Part shown: positions 10,641 through 20,842 of the stretch, in pieces | Position numbering within the stretch: position 1 is the first letter of the stretch | How the letters are laid out: every line of letters begins with the position of its first letter | Source: Micropterix aruncella | Lineage: Eukaryota > Arthropoda > Insecta > Lepidoptera > Micropterigidae | Length of the DNA: 64,000 bases | Assembly (NCBI GenBank): GCA_944548615.1 | Contig: OX155961.1 | Coordinates: forward strand, 12,462,239 to 12,526,238 | Direction: 5' to 3' | Made by a program: the position numbers and the translations under genes | The notes under the pieces: generated by a model | What the model was told of the DNA's origin: nothing | The model's input: only the letters and a program-made list of their open reading frames with translations | Database searches by the model: none

Positions 10641-11289
10641 CCTTGATTTGGTAGATCATGATTAGATTCAAAACGATTCTTTTTAGGTTTCAGCCTAGCT
10701 GTCGCGTTGTCACGGGTGTTTGTTTGCATAATATAAATTCAACGCACTGCACTATCTACTTAGTTAAGTAATACTCGTAAGTAATATCTTCTAAAGTAAT
10801 GTTTCCATCTGCCACAGAAGCTGGGTCAATTGAAGCTTGTCTGTCGCAAATGAAACAGTTCATATTCATACTTAAGACGTATACGGCGATAGGCCAGTGC
10901 GACTGGTTTCGCATATCTTACCAACAATAAATTGAACAAAAATTACCACTCGCACACCTCAGAGTCGTTCTGTTGGGCCATATATTGGAAAGTTACGGCA
11001 ACGCGGTGGCATTTACTTGAGTTTCGACTCGCGTAACAATGTTTTCATAATATGCTCATATTTAATTTTAATTTAATTAATTTAACAATTCATTAACAAT
11101 GCATACGTATCACTAATAATCATATCAATAAAAAAAATATATAATTAAAATTAAAATTAAAATTGAACACGGCCGATATGAGCATTAGCATTTATGTATA
11201 GTTCGAGATTGCTGAGTTCTTATTGCGGTCTCTAAATTAGTTTGATACTCACAGAGCGCCGTTTTCACGTATAGTTGTGGTACATCTAG
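10641..11289. other. Unassigned stretch
   Basis: No coding or transposon features were recognised. A weak inverted repeat (GCTCATATTTAATTTTAATT near 11055 against its complement near 11145-11183) may be the remains of a small foldback. Confidence 0.35.
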
Positions 11290-11730
11290 CACGTTATATT
11301 CTCTGTAGAGATCATCTGCATGAAGAGTATCTCCAAGGCTTTCTCTTTATAATTTTTAGTATTAGCTTTTGAGCTCTAATCAAGGACTCCATATACATTT
11401 TTGCTGCACCTCCCCACCCTATGATCCCATAGGTTAGGATAGATTGGCACAGGGCATGGTATACTATCTTAAGTGTCCTTTGGTCCAGGATGCCTCTAAG
11501 GTCTTTGAAAACATACGTGAGTTTCCTAACTTTTGCCGACAGCTCCATTTGTGGGTGCTCCATTGTAGCCGGTAATCCATAAATATACATAGATATTTAA
11601 TATTGTCAACTTTATTGAGATTAACACAATTAGAGTTTTCGGGGTTAGGCAATCTCTGTGGAGTTTCAGAATATGCTCTTGTTTTGGTTGAGCTACACTG
11701 GTAGCACTAAATGTTATGTACATGGTTTTT
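11290..11730 (-). pseudogene. LINE reverse transcriptase C-terminal fragment
   Basis: Three overlapping minus-strand frames join into one LINE region: KTMYITFSATSV, then NIKYLCIFMDYRLQWSTH (the KYLG...D..L.W..H block), then LRGILDQRTLKIVYHALCQS, ILTYGIIGWGGAAK and LIRAQKLILKIIKRKP. This is the segment from RT motif E into the post-RT region of R1/Jockey-type elements. At least two frameshifts separate the blocks. It is truncated at both ends. Confidence 0.8.
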
Positions 11731-11944
11731 TACGCATTGAGTGATAGTAGTACATCATCTAACCACATTATTATATATTATACATTATTATATATTTGAT
11801 ATTATAAATTTAATATTTTGTCATATTATGCACAAATACAACCTACATACAAATATCACCTCGCTTTAATACCTAAAAGTTACAAAATTAATAATTCTGT
11901 ATAAGCTAGGTTCTGGGGACTAATGGAGTTTCTGTCATATTAAA

Positions 11945-11997
11945 AGAAATCGGTTGTGTCACCCCCAATACTTTCCCGGTAAGGCTTCTCACAACCC
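11945..11997 (-). repeat. Repeat family E terminus
   Basis: AAATCGGTTGTGTCACCCCC followed by ACTTTCCCGGTAAGGC, matching the terminal block of family E in reverse. The 11998-12280 stretch has a family G-like piece (CACAATCTTTTCAACTCTTA) just before the SINE. Confidence 0.5.
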
Positions 11998-12280
11998 CAG
12001 TAACTGTTATAGGAATGTTGGAAGATGTGAAGATGGATGTGACATTGGAATTTATAAACCATTAATAAAATATCAATTTATTCCGAGCAAATCGAAACAT
12101 TTGCGTAGTAACGTAACGCCACCTAGCGGAAATCCAGAAAAAAAGCTTCAAAAGCGCACACGTCGGAGTCTAAGCAAAGACACGAACCGCAGCCGCGGTT
12201 CATAGGTAGTGCGCAGTGACATAAGTAACCACAATCTTTTCAACTCTTACCGTCACCGAATCATGCCTACATGCCTACAC

Positions 12281-12563
12281 GGCCCGATGGCATAGTGGTT
12301 AGGTCGCCTGATCTTACATTGTAAGGTTCCGGGTTCGATTCCCGGCTGGGTTACCATTTTCCGTTGGGATAAAATTAACCGAATTGCATTTCAATTCTGT
12401 CGATCAAATGCAATAACAAGACACACACTTACACACACGTTACAAGCACACATCCATATAAACACTACATAGTAGGGTTGCTTGTAAGAGATTGTCGTAT
12501 GTCAATAAACCCGCCCATTGTGAAATGTCACAATATAGATTAAAAACTAATAAACAAACAAAT
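12281..12563 (+). mobile_element. tRNA-derived SINE, copy 2
   Basis: Well-preserved copy with A box (TGGCATAGTGG), B box (GGTTCGATTCC), T-arm stem CCGGG/CCCGG, body (AATTGCATTTCAATTCTG, GTAGGGTTGCTTGTAAGAGA) and end CCCATTGTGAAATGTCACAA plus a CAAACAAA tail. ATGCCTAC occurs twice immediately upstream. Confidence 0.9.
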
Positions 12564-13348
12564 TTCAGTTTAAACGAATTAAGCGTTTAGGCTCTATCGT
12601 AGAGGAACGCATAGATATACAGACTCGCAGATAGACTTCATTCAGGAAATTGTCTTATTTGTCTCGGGGGAATGGTCTAATCGTTTTTAAAAAACAACTA
12701 AAACGTATACAACATTTTACAAGGGGAATTTAAAATTTGGCAATGTAGTAGTAGTACAGAAGTATTACAAAAGTTTTATATAGTTTCAATACCTAAAATA
12801 AAGTAATATATCGATAAATAAAATAGTAGTAATATATCGAATCCATCTTTTCATTCTTTAGTTTCTAGATTACAAATTTCGAATGGTAAGTCTCCATTTC
12901 TTTCGCCACTTGTATAGACATTGAAAAGTTAGTCCGAGTCGTGTTCGGCCCTTTATTTATAATAGGATTCCGTGTCTAGCCAATATTATGATACATATTT
13001 TATGCAAGGTATGTTACACGCGGGTGTCTATTATCAGATTTGTTTACGGATTTTTTCGCAACGAGTCAAGCGCCTATTTCCTCGTTTAATCAAGATCACG
13101 GAACGGATTTAGATATCCACTATACTCCGCGCTCATGAATGGAATTTGTTTGTTTCCGTAGTAAATCACTTCTTACAAGATTACAGTAGCCAGAAGCCGT
13201 ACACACCCACCATTGATCGGTCATGCGCCGATCATACTATGATCAGACTGTTGATATTTCGCGATACTACGTGTTTTGTAGATGTGTAACGTTTGGTATG
13301 CATGCTTTAGTCATAAGCAAAAGATTGCGATCCTATATAATATAAAAC
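12564..13348. other. Unassigned stretch
   Basis: No ORFs with recognisable domains and no repeat seen elsewhere in the window. It could be old unique sequence. Confidence 0.4.
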
Positions 13349-13462
13349 ACAATTTTTAACAAAAAAAAACGACTCCATTTTTTTTATGTGCAGCAGCCAT
13401 TTTGTAGACATGGCTGCAGCAAATAAAAAAAATGGAGTCGGTTTTTCTGTTGTTAAAATTTT
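13349..13462. mobile_element. Family P foldback element
   Basis: Two inverted arms of about 52 bp (13349-13400, 13410-13462) carrying GACTCCATTTTTTTTAT and GCAGCAGCCAT around a 9-nt loop. The outer end, GGAGTCGGTTTTTCTGTTGT then TAAAATTTTGTCTATTATTT, is identical to the right terminus of the family P copies at 24160 and 50240-50300. This fits a miniature derivative made of two opposed P ends. Confidence 0.75.
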
Positions 13463-13529
13463 GTCTATTATTTAATTTTGAAGGAGACTCATAAAACAGT
13501 GTACTGAAAATTATCCTTAGGTAAGCCTG

Positions 13530-13918
13530 TTATTGAAACATAGTTCAAATTTGAATCATGTTGATATATATGCTCTTCATGTTCCTCATGCTGGTACCAA
13601 CTATAGGCAAAATGCATTTCTGTGGCGAACAAGTGACAATTTCAATGACATGATTAAACGCTTTGACTTTGATCTATTCTGTACCAGTGTTAACTCAGCT
13701 AGGCAGTGGCTGAACAGTGAATTTTTTAGCATTAATTGTTGAATAATTTTTGATGCATTCTTAATCGATAGCTTTAATTAAAAGATCACATATGTTTCTA
13801 CAACGTTATTTAAACGTGAAAACCTTTAATTGGCTCTCTGCTATGTTACTCCGGCATTGTTAAATTATAATTAGCTGTTGGTTTTCCTGAAAATAAATAA
13901 ATAAATAAATAAATAAAT
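13530..13918 (+). pseudogene. LINE 3' end with (AAAT)n tail
   Basis: The frame 13533-13742 reads TNYRQNAFLWRTSDNFNDMI, KRFDFDLFCTSVNSARQWL, which has the look of an ORF2 C-terminus (R.N.F..R....FN.......D.F). About 150 bp of untranslated region and an (AAAT)n tail follow (13894-13918). The tail supports a retroposed 3' end. The clade is not recognised. Confidence 0.5.
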
Positions 13919-15398
13919 ATAAGAAGTAGCAACCAAATTTTTATTTAGAAAATGTTGCGTTTTTACAGTAAACACAAAATGTTATCATTTAACGTAAACG
14001 AGAATCAAATGTGGGTCAAATGCTTTAAGATATATATTTTTCATTCACTTCCAATGAAAGCCTTATAATATTGTAAATCACGATAGTAAATTAAAATATG
14101 ATTTATTATTTGTAAGAGGCGTTTCTCTCCACTCTAATGTCACCATAAATTGACATAATTGGAGATATTTATCCGCGTCTCATGCTAATTGTAATAGAAT
14201 ACGCCCGCCCCGTTATGAGAACGGCTAGAAAACCAACTTTTAATTACTTCAAATATTTCACAATCAATGTGTTCCGAGAACGATATTTTTAATTTATTGA
14301 TATTGATACGTAAAGTTGAGTGACTTGTCAAAAGTGATGTCTTCATAGTTGGTTTCAATGAAAGGAGGTTTTTGATTACAATCGAGAGTTTCGGTGAATA
14401 GCATAAGACATCGGTTGAAGTTAATTATAATAGATAAATCAAACGCATCATTAAAGGTCATGATGGTAGTTATATTTATTTGTTTATTTATTTATTTACT
14501 TCTCTAGAAAACATACAGCGTTGTTTTAAGAGCCTTATTACAAAATAGCGTAGGTATTCTTTTAAAATGGGTTGAAAAAATGAAAGCATTTTTTTTTGGA
14601 TGTAACTATAAAAGATAGGATAAATAAATAAATAAATAAATAACTATTCAACCCTGGGAGAAAACCGCGGCACTGAGCGCTCTTCTCTTGCGCAAGCAAA
14701 TATATACACAATTTCTAATTGTTTTTTGCAGTGTTTTCTCCTTTCTAATGACAATAATTTATATTATGTCGTATTGCTAAAAGAGTGAACTTTAATATAG
14801 TATAAGTATTATATAAGAATCTTATTTTATTTCTGAGAAAATTAGAATGATACAGGAAGAATTTTTTTTAATTTTGTGTAATTGTAAGTAATGTATACCT
14901 TGGATATGTGGTCAAAAAACGAAAAAATAAAGCCGTAGTGTACATCAAAAATACATGACGGACATAAAAAAAAATAGTATACGGTTTTCGTTGTAGTGAT
15001 ATTACTGTATTAAGGAGCTCAAAGTTTGCCTTCCGAGCGTTTTACGAATAACGACTTTCGGAAAATGGGCTGAATAAGTAAATAATATTCGTTATATCTA
15101 AAATTAAAGGCCGCTATGGTCAACATCAAGAAATGGTCCATGTAATTCAGTAATTAAAGTTTGTAGAAATCTCTTCATTTCTTGGAATTAGAACGCCAAA
15201 AATCCACTTTTCTTGCCTTTCTGGAAAAAATATGTGATAGGGCTCTTAAACAATTTTACATAGGTGATGGTAACAATGAATATAAGACTGTTTACTTGTT
15301 TTCAACGTTTCACAATAAATGATTAGCAACTTTAATTAATTTTATCTAAAAGTGGAGGATTGGGAGGATTAGGGATTGATGGGAAATGACTTGTATTT
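13919..15398. other. Mostly unassigned, two (AAAT)n tails
   Basis: Opposed (TTTA)n at about 14475-14500 and (AAAT)n at about 14620-14641 suggest retroposon tails around a 120-bp piece. Nothing else was recognised. Confidence 0.35.
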
Positions 15399-15424
15399 AT
15401 ACATACATACATACATACATACAC
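15399..15424. repeat. (CATA)n microsatellite
   Basis: Six uninterrupted ACAT units followed by ACACAAATACATAG. Confidence 0.85.
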
Positions 15425-15480
15425 AAATACATAGATCAATAAAAATACGTGCGTTTAAAATTAATACAGAAAATAAATAC

Positions 15481-15564
15481 ATTTTAATTAGCTCGCCTGG
15501 GTAAGTCATTATTTAGGTTGCTTAGTAGTATAAGTTTCAGTGTTTTCTTTAGTAAGTATTTTAT
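15481..15564 (+). repeat. Paralogue preserving an empty LINE target site
   Basis: About 84 bp (TAATTAGCTCGCCTGGGTAA ... GCTTAGTAGTATAAGTTTCA ... TTTCTTTAGTAAGTATT) is nearly identical to the two flanks of the large LINE: 20792-20842 on one side and 22901-22938 on the other. Here the two halves are continuous, so it is the unoccupied form of that site. Positions 15565-16150 hold nothing recognised. Confidence 0.75.
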
Positions 15565-16150
15565 CTATACCCTGGGAATATTAAACCGACTTTCTAGAAA
15601 TTGCAATATATTTGCGGGCTAATATTGAAACTCGAAGGGTTGAATTACGTAAATTATCTACCCTCTTCTTCTTTCTTAAGTTATATGCCGACAAAGCCAC
15701 TTATCGATGCGATACTCTTACATATTTAGGTAGTATATTATTATTTATAATATCGAAAGACATATATCTTATATCGCTAAAAGTCATATACCACACAGAA
15801 TGACGTTAATGTGTTTACATTTATAATTATAAAATTATTTACATAATTAGTATTTAATTACCACGAAATGATATGTAGGTAGGTGGTCGTAGTTATTGCT
15901 AACAGTGATTGGTTTATTTCAATATTTCTATTATACATACGTATATCGCTTGAATATTTCCATCTATATTACTAGAGCAAAAATGTAAAACTAATTTGGA
16001 TATGCCTACCCTACTAACTGTCCGAAAGTTCTAGTGTTTAAAAGTGCTAGTTTCATATGTTCAAATTTATATATTGTATCGAATGCTAAAGCGCTGACCT
16101 ATAGATTTTTTTTCAATTGCACCCCTAAAATCGATATCGAGGATTCATTT

Positions 16151-16594
16151 CGATAGTATTCCTATTATTATTAATATTTATTCCTAAGCCGGCAATTAGG
16201 GAGCGAGTCGCCCTCGCAGCCAATACGCTGCTGTCGGTGCCGCTGGATCTCGTACTCCATTCACGATTCGCTTCCATTCTTGACGATTTTTTGCCACGTT
16301 TCTTAAGGTCGTCTTTGATGTTATTTAGCCAGGTTTTCTTCGGTGCCGATCGCTGAATGCTCCATTCTGTCGGACGGTTCCGCCAAAGAAGTTTACGTGG
16401 CAAGCGATTATCGTTCATTTGGCAAACATGGCCGAACCATCGTAGTCGACGTTTTTGTACTTCTTCTTCGATCGTTGTTAGTAGATCGCATCTTTTTCTA
16501 ATGGTCTCGTTTCGAATTCGGTCGCGGAGTGAGATACCGAGAATCTGCCTCAAGCATCGCATTTGGAATAATACATCGATAGTATTCCTATTAT
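16151..16594 (-). mobile_element. RTE-like LINE, 5'-truncated, with 18-bp target duplication
   Basis: The insertion (16169-16576) is bounded by two perfect copies of CGATAGTATTCCTATTAT (16151-16168, 16577-16594). Read on the minus strand it opens inside ORF2 and ends in a short AAT-rich tail. The length of the duplication and the absence of differences suggest a fairly young insertion. Confidence 0.9.
16169..16562 (-). pseudogene. RTE/BovB-type ORF2 C-terminus
   Basis: The frame reads MRCLRQILGISLRDRIRNET, then RRLRWFGHVCQMNDNRLPRK, then KKTWLNNIKDDLKK. This is the standard end of RTE-clade ORF2 (RRILGI..RD.IRN, RLRWFGHV.RM...R.P, W...V..D). The frame has no internal stop and reads through the tail into flanking DNA, ending at 16125, as expected for elements with almost no 3' untranslated region. 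Endonuclease and polymerase domains are missing, so it is inactive. Confidence 0.85.
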
Positions 16595-17157
16595 GATAAA
16601 GAATGCTCTAACCAATATTCCAATAGTTCCGTTGTTTAGGGACCGCTAGAATCTTATGATTTTTCGCAAGGCTTTCTCGGAACCCCTATTTCTCTCTCGT
16701 GTCTTTGTAGGACTACGATACCGACAAACAAGGTTTTTGAGTTTTAAGCAGTCATATTCAAAACGAGGCCAGGCGGTGGTTCATTGTGAAGTGGTTGTTG
16801 AAGCTCGCTTGAGGCAGTTCGCAGTCCGGGAGCCCGTTGCAATTTGCCTACCCTAAAACATTGGACACAAATTAATGATTTGGTTCAATTTGGAATTTAA
16901 TTGAATTGACCAATTTCTTAAATGAATGGTGAAAACATTAATTGGTGAAATCGCGCGTTTAAAAGAGGGTAATTTTAATGGTTGTAAATGTTTGTAATGT
17001 ACTTAGTATATTTTTAACATTATTTGAATCTGCGATTGTTTAAATTATTGACTCCAAAACGCTGAAATAAATGGCTGACACTAGAAGTCGCCTTCTATAA
17101 ATTGAAAAATCAGGAAAATTTTAATATTTGATCAAAAATGCAGTTAATATTGTAATC
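16595..17157. other. Unassigned stretch
   Basis: No recognisable coding or repeat signal. The short plus-strand frame at 16656-16856 has no family features. Confidence 0.4.
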
Positions 17158-17310
17158 TCTATACTAATATTTTAAAGAGGTAAAGTTTGTGAGGTTGTAG
17201 GAATTAATCTCTGGATCTACTGAACCGATTTTGAAAAAAAAATTACTAATAGAAATCCACGTTATTTGTGAGTTTTATAGGCTGTATATTAATCCGAAAA
17301 ATTAAAATAC
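17158..17310 (+). mobile_element. Helitron 5' end, truncated
   Basis: Starts TCTATACTAATATTTTAAAG and follows the Helitron A-C sequence (GGTTGTAGGAATTAATCTCT, TCCGAAAAATTAAAATAC) for about 150 bp. It then switches at 17310/17311 to the segment shared with 5138-5341. The intact element continues TTTTTCGTGGTAGTCGGATTT at this point, and the joined segment reads GCAGTGGTGATTGGATTT, so the switch lies in a patch of similarity. Confidence 0.75.
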
Positions 17311-17515
17311 GCAGTGGTGATTGGATTTATCGCTAAAAGTGATAAAAAAAGTGATTTTATTATAAGGTAACGAAAAATTATTTTATTACTTTCTTTCGTA
17401 ACGATTAGTTATCAATAGTACTCGTTATTTTCCATCCATTATTGCTTCATATATACTAATATGTTAGGATACGAGGAAACATCAAACAAACGACAAGAAA
17501 GAAATATTCGGATTA
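17311..17515 (+). other. Copy of putative first exon and intron start
   Basis: Matches minus-strand 5341-5138 along its full length with a few substitutions and small indels. It includes the splice-donor-like TATAAG|GTAACG (GT at 17367) and the block CATCAAACAAACGACAAG. It lies between a broken Helitron 5' end and an intact Helitron, exactly the context that read-through or template switching during Helitron replication would give. Confidence 0.65.
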
Positions 17516-18235
17516 TCTATACTAATATTATAAAGAGGTAAAGTTTGTGAGGTTGTAGGAAGTAATCTCTGGATCTATTTTGAAAATTCTTTTACCAATA
17601 GAAATCCACGTTATTTGTGAGTGTCATAGGCTATATATTAGTCCGAAAAATTAAAATACTTTTTCGTGGTAGTCGGATTTGCAAAGTAAGTCGGAGAAAA
17701 AACGGTTCAACGAAAACGTTTCTAATTAACGCTGCATTAACGATGAGAGATATATGATTAAGTTCTAGATAAAAGTTGTAGAGCTTGATAATGCCTACAA
17801 AAGAGTCGGCGACAGCATATGTCTAACTTTTATATTTAAGTCACAAAAAGTAGTATTTTATATTAAAAAAATAATTTCAATCGTTAGGTCATATTTATTA
17901 ATCATATTATCAACAATTATGAATTCATATCAAAATAATTAAATTTATCGTCTCAAATGTTTAAAACAAAATACTTTTCCCTTTTACTAAATATAATTTC
18001 CCTTTTACTGCATAAATGGTTAAAGAGATAAGACACTCACAAGAAGACACTAACAAATAACGGTAATATAGTCAAATTGGCATGCAAATATATACATACA
18101 TATGCAGTAAAATATAACCCTGCTTTTGGCAGCCAGGAAATAAATCATAGCACTCAGTACTAACCGACCCACACTCATAATTTCATCACAAGTAAAAAGT
18201 TTTACCGCCCAACGAAGTGGGCACGGGTCAGCTAG
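17516..18235 (+). mobile_element. Non-autonomous Helitron, copy B
   Basis: Begins TCTATACTAATATTATAAAG after A and ends GCACGGGTCAGCTAG before T, with the GCCCAACGAAGTGGGC hairpin at 18208-18223. The interior matches copies A and C, including GACACTCACAAGAAGACACT. No coding capacity. Confidence 0.88.
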
Positions 18236-18514
18236 TTGTTAATAAATAGGTAACAAAAATCCAACAAAACCATACAAATAGCAGAAATTATCAGAAAGTA
18301 TAATTTATATCACCATATTGGTACTAAAAATGAAATACAATACGAAAACCATGTAAGTCTAACCGATTAATCACTTCAGGGGCAATGGAATAAATCAGAA
18401 TAGAATTGATTAACTTGCAATGTTCGTACCTATGTAGGTAAGTTGTCCGTTTCAAAATTTGTAAACCAATTTACGTGACAATGCAATACTATGGTACCAT
18501 CGCGGTGATTTGTT

Positions 18515-19050
18515 GATGGAGCCGGGATGTAGGGACTGTAACTTCCTGATGGCAAATGATAGGACAGTCGAATTTGGGCTAGTATCTTTTGTTATCATGA
18601 GAAATTTCCATTACACATGATGACGAGGGTTTAAAGATGGCGCAGGAATATTGCCACTGGGACTCCCTAATAGAAAGTGATATGATGAAGTGCTATGAGC
18701 CAACTTTGGGCTTGTTTGTTTTGTTGTCTTGAGTACATTCCATTATACTTTATGACGATGGGTCTGAAGATGGAGCCGGTATATTGCCACTCCCTCCCTG
18801 ATGGAAAGTGCTAAGATAGTCGAGTTTAGGCTCGTTTGTATTGTAGTCATGAATACATTATTCAGGATGACGAGGGTCTGAAGATGGAGTCGGGAGATTG
18901 CCACTGTAACTCCCTGATGGATAGTGCTAAGATAGTCAAGTTTAGGTTTGTTTGTTTTGTTGTCATGAGTACCTTAAATTACACATGATGACGAGGGTCT
19001 GGAGCTGGGAGATTGCCACTGGAACTCCTTGGTGGAAAGTTAAGCTTGTT
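18515..19050 (+). repeat. Tandem repeat, units of about 115-133 bp
   Basis: Five diverged units. Each contains GATGGAGCCGGGA-type sequence (starting 18515, 18636, 18769, 18883, about 18998), then ATTGCCACTGG, CTCCCTGATGGAAAGTG, and TGATGACGAGGGTCTGA. Units vary in length and have accumulated changes. Non-coding. Confidence 0.75.
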
Positions 19051-19144
19051 TTTAAAAAACCTTTTTTTCTTTTAATTTATTTAAGTCTACACACTTAGTA
19101 CCACAAGATTTCTTTATGTGTTCACCTACTCTCACTTTATAAAT

Positions 19145-19285
19145 AGTTTACCCTGGACAACGTCGCTTGCAACATCGCCGAAACGTCGGCCGTTACAAAC
19201 TTCACGCATTAAATTCGTTTTTAAACTATTTATAATATCAAACAACCACGAAAGTATTCAATTGCAAGTTTCGTTTTATTCAGGT
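19145..19285 (+). repeat. Penelope-like terminal repeat fragment
   Basis: ACCCTGGACAACGTCGCTTG, GCCGAAACGTCGGCCGTTAC, ACTATTTATAATATCAAACA and ACCACGAAAGT match the outer part of the Penelope-like arm at 38220-38335. Confidence 0.6.
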
Positions 19286-19329
19286 GCCGATTGTTGTTAG
19301 AAAATCTGTAACTGGCTGCCGAACTATAG

Positions 19330-19524
19330 TAGTGTGGAGCCGCGGCGTCGGCGCCTTCAGTCGAGATAGCAATCTTGACAAGTTGTCAAGTGACACGCGA
19401 CCAGAGCGCCGGCGCGGCGCACGTCTGTAGTTGACGTGTAACCTACAGACGCACGCCGCGCCCTGACTGACGCGCTTCTCACCTCGAGGCCGCCGTGATT
19501 CATCAAGGAAGAACGCACGTAAGT
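19330..19524 (+). promoter_or_regulatory. Candidate TATA-less promoter with non-coding first exon
   Basis: A GC- and CpG-rich island of about 190 bp. It has an exact arthropod initiator TCAGTC (19357-19362, +1 at 19359) and a consensus splice donor GTAAGT at 19519-19524, giving a predicted 160-nt first exon. No TATA box is seen about 30 bp upstream and no clean downstream promoter element. The combination is typical of an insect 5' exon, but this is inference from motifs. Confidence 0.4.
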
Positions 19525-19819
19525 CTCATGGCTATCTCTTCAACAAAGTGAAGAAATGTAGGGCATTGAATGCCCACTGATTAAAAGGTCAATATTCAAG
19601 ACTTAGTAACTCTTTATACAGGAAAAATGGGAGTCGGAAGAGGTGAAAAACGAGTTGAAAAGAAAGTGCTGCTTTCGGGATTCTGGTAGGGGAAGAAATA
19701 AACTAGATACAAACTTGTTGAAAATCCAACGCATATAATGAAAGCCAAGAATATAATGAAGACCTGGTGCCAACGAAAATTTCATAACGTGATCTCGCTC
19801 CAACAAGGCATCTGTGTAC

Positions 19820-19990
19820 CGAATTTTGAGCCTGCAATATTTCGAGATTGAAGTATGACTAGCGTACCCTCTGGTGGACCGATTTCAACTATAATCTTTT
19901 CAACTCTTGCCATGAACGAATGATGCCTGCATTCCAAATTTCGGCTCAATCGGATGAAGCGCTTGGGTGTTATCGTCGAAGAATACACAC
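19820..19990 (-). repeat. Repeat family G, copy in reverse
   Basis: ATATTTCGAGATTGAAGTAT, GACTAGCGTACCCTCTGG and AAATTTCGGCTCAATCGGAT are the reverse of the family G copy at 51905-52110. Confidence 0.6.
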
Positions 19991-19995
19991 AGAAT

Positions 19996-20271
19996 GGCCC
20001 GGTGGCATAGTGGTTAGGCCGCCTGAACTTGCATTGCAAGGTGCCGGATTCGATTTCCGGCAGGGTAACCATTTTCCGTTGGGATAAAATAACGGAATTG
20101 CATTGTCAATTCTGTCGATCGAGTGCAATAACAAGACACACACTTAAACACATGTTACACGCACACATACATATAAACATGTCATGGTAGGGTTGGTTGT
20201 AAGAGATTTTCATATGACAATAAACCCGACCATTGTGCTTTCGCAATAAAGAGTACAAACAAACAAACAAA
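19996..20271 (+). mobile_element. tRNA-derived SINE, copy 3
   Basis: Full SINE with A box TGGCATAGTGG and slightly changed B box (GATTCGATTTC), body GTCGATCGAGTGCAATAACA, GGTAGGGTTGGTTGTAAGAG, and (AAAC)n tail. ACACACAGA flanks it on both sides (19985-19993, 20279-20287) as a possible target duplication, although the right side is low complexity. Confidence 0.88.
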
Positions 20272-20354
20272 TAGACACACACACAGAGAGAGAGACTCCC
20301 ACTCACACACAAAAAAGATACAAATTACATGTCACAGTTCCCCACTAAGTAGAT

Positions 20355-20660
20355 AGATGTATTGACTTTCTAACCTAACCAAAACTAACCTATATTTCCT
20401 ATAATAACTAGCTGAATATACACTTATAAATATTTACAGTAAATAAATGATTTTACACTAAATTTATATACCTACTTCCTAACCTAACCTATACTAATTA
20501 TCTTGGTATACACTAAATATGTGTACTTACTTTGTTTAGAATTACAATAATAAATGATTACACTAATAAATGGATTTACTCTAGATATCTATACTTACGC
20601 CCTAACATAACCTAACTTATCTTAACTAGCTTGGTTTACCCTAATTATTCTACATATTGA
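20355..20660. repeat. Diverged tandem repeat with CCTAACCTAA motifs
   Basis: Three loose units of roughly 115-120 bp, each with a CTAACCTAAC-type cluster followed by an ACTAATTATCTTGGTATACA-like block and ATAAATGATTTACACTAA. The CCTAA motif equals the insect telomere complement, but there are too few clean repeats to call a telomeric tract. Confidence 0.5.
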
Positions 20661-20842
20661 TGTTAATGCTAATTTAACCTAATACAATTTTTACTTGTTA
20701 TAGTTATGCTAATGCTTTTACATATTTATGCTAATTTATACTAAGACAGTTTTTAATTTCTCCGTTATAGTATTTATATTATACATTATTTAAATTATTT
20801 TAATTAGCTCGCATGGGTAAGTCATTATTTATGTCGCTTAGT

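Noticed and set aside
20355..20660. Interstitial telomeric (CCTAA)n repeat
   Set aside because: At most three clean CCTAA units, within a longer diverged tandem repeat.
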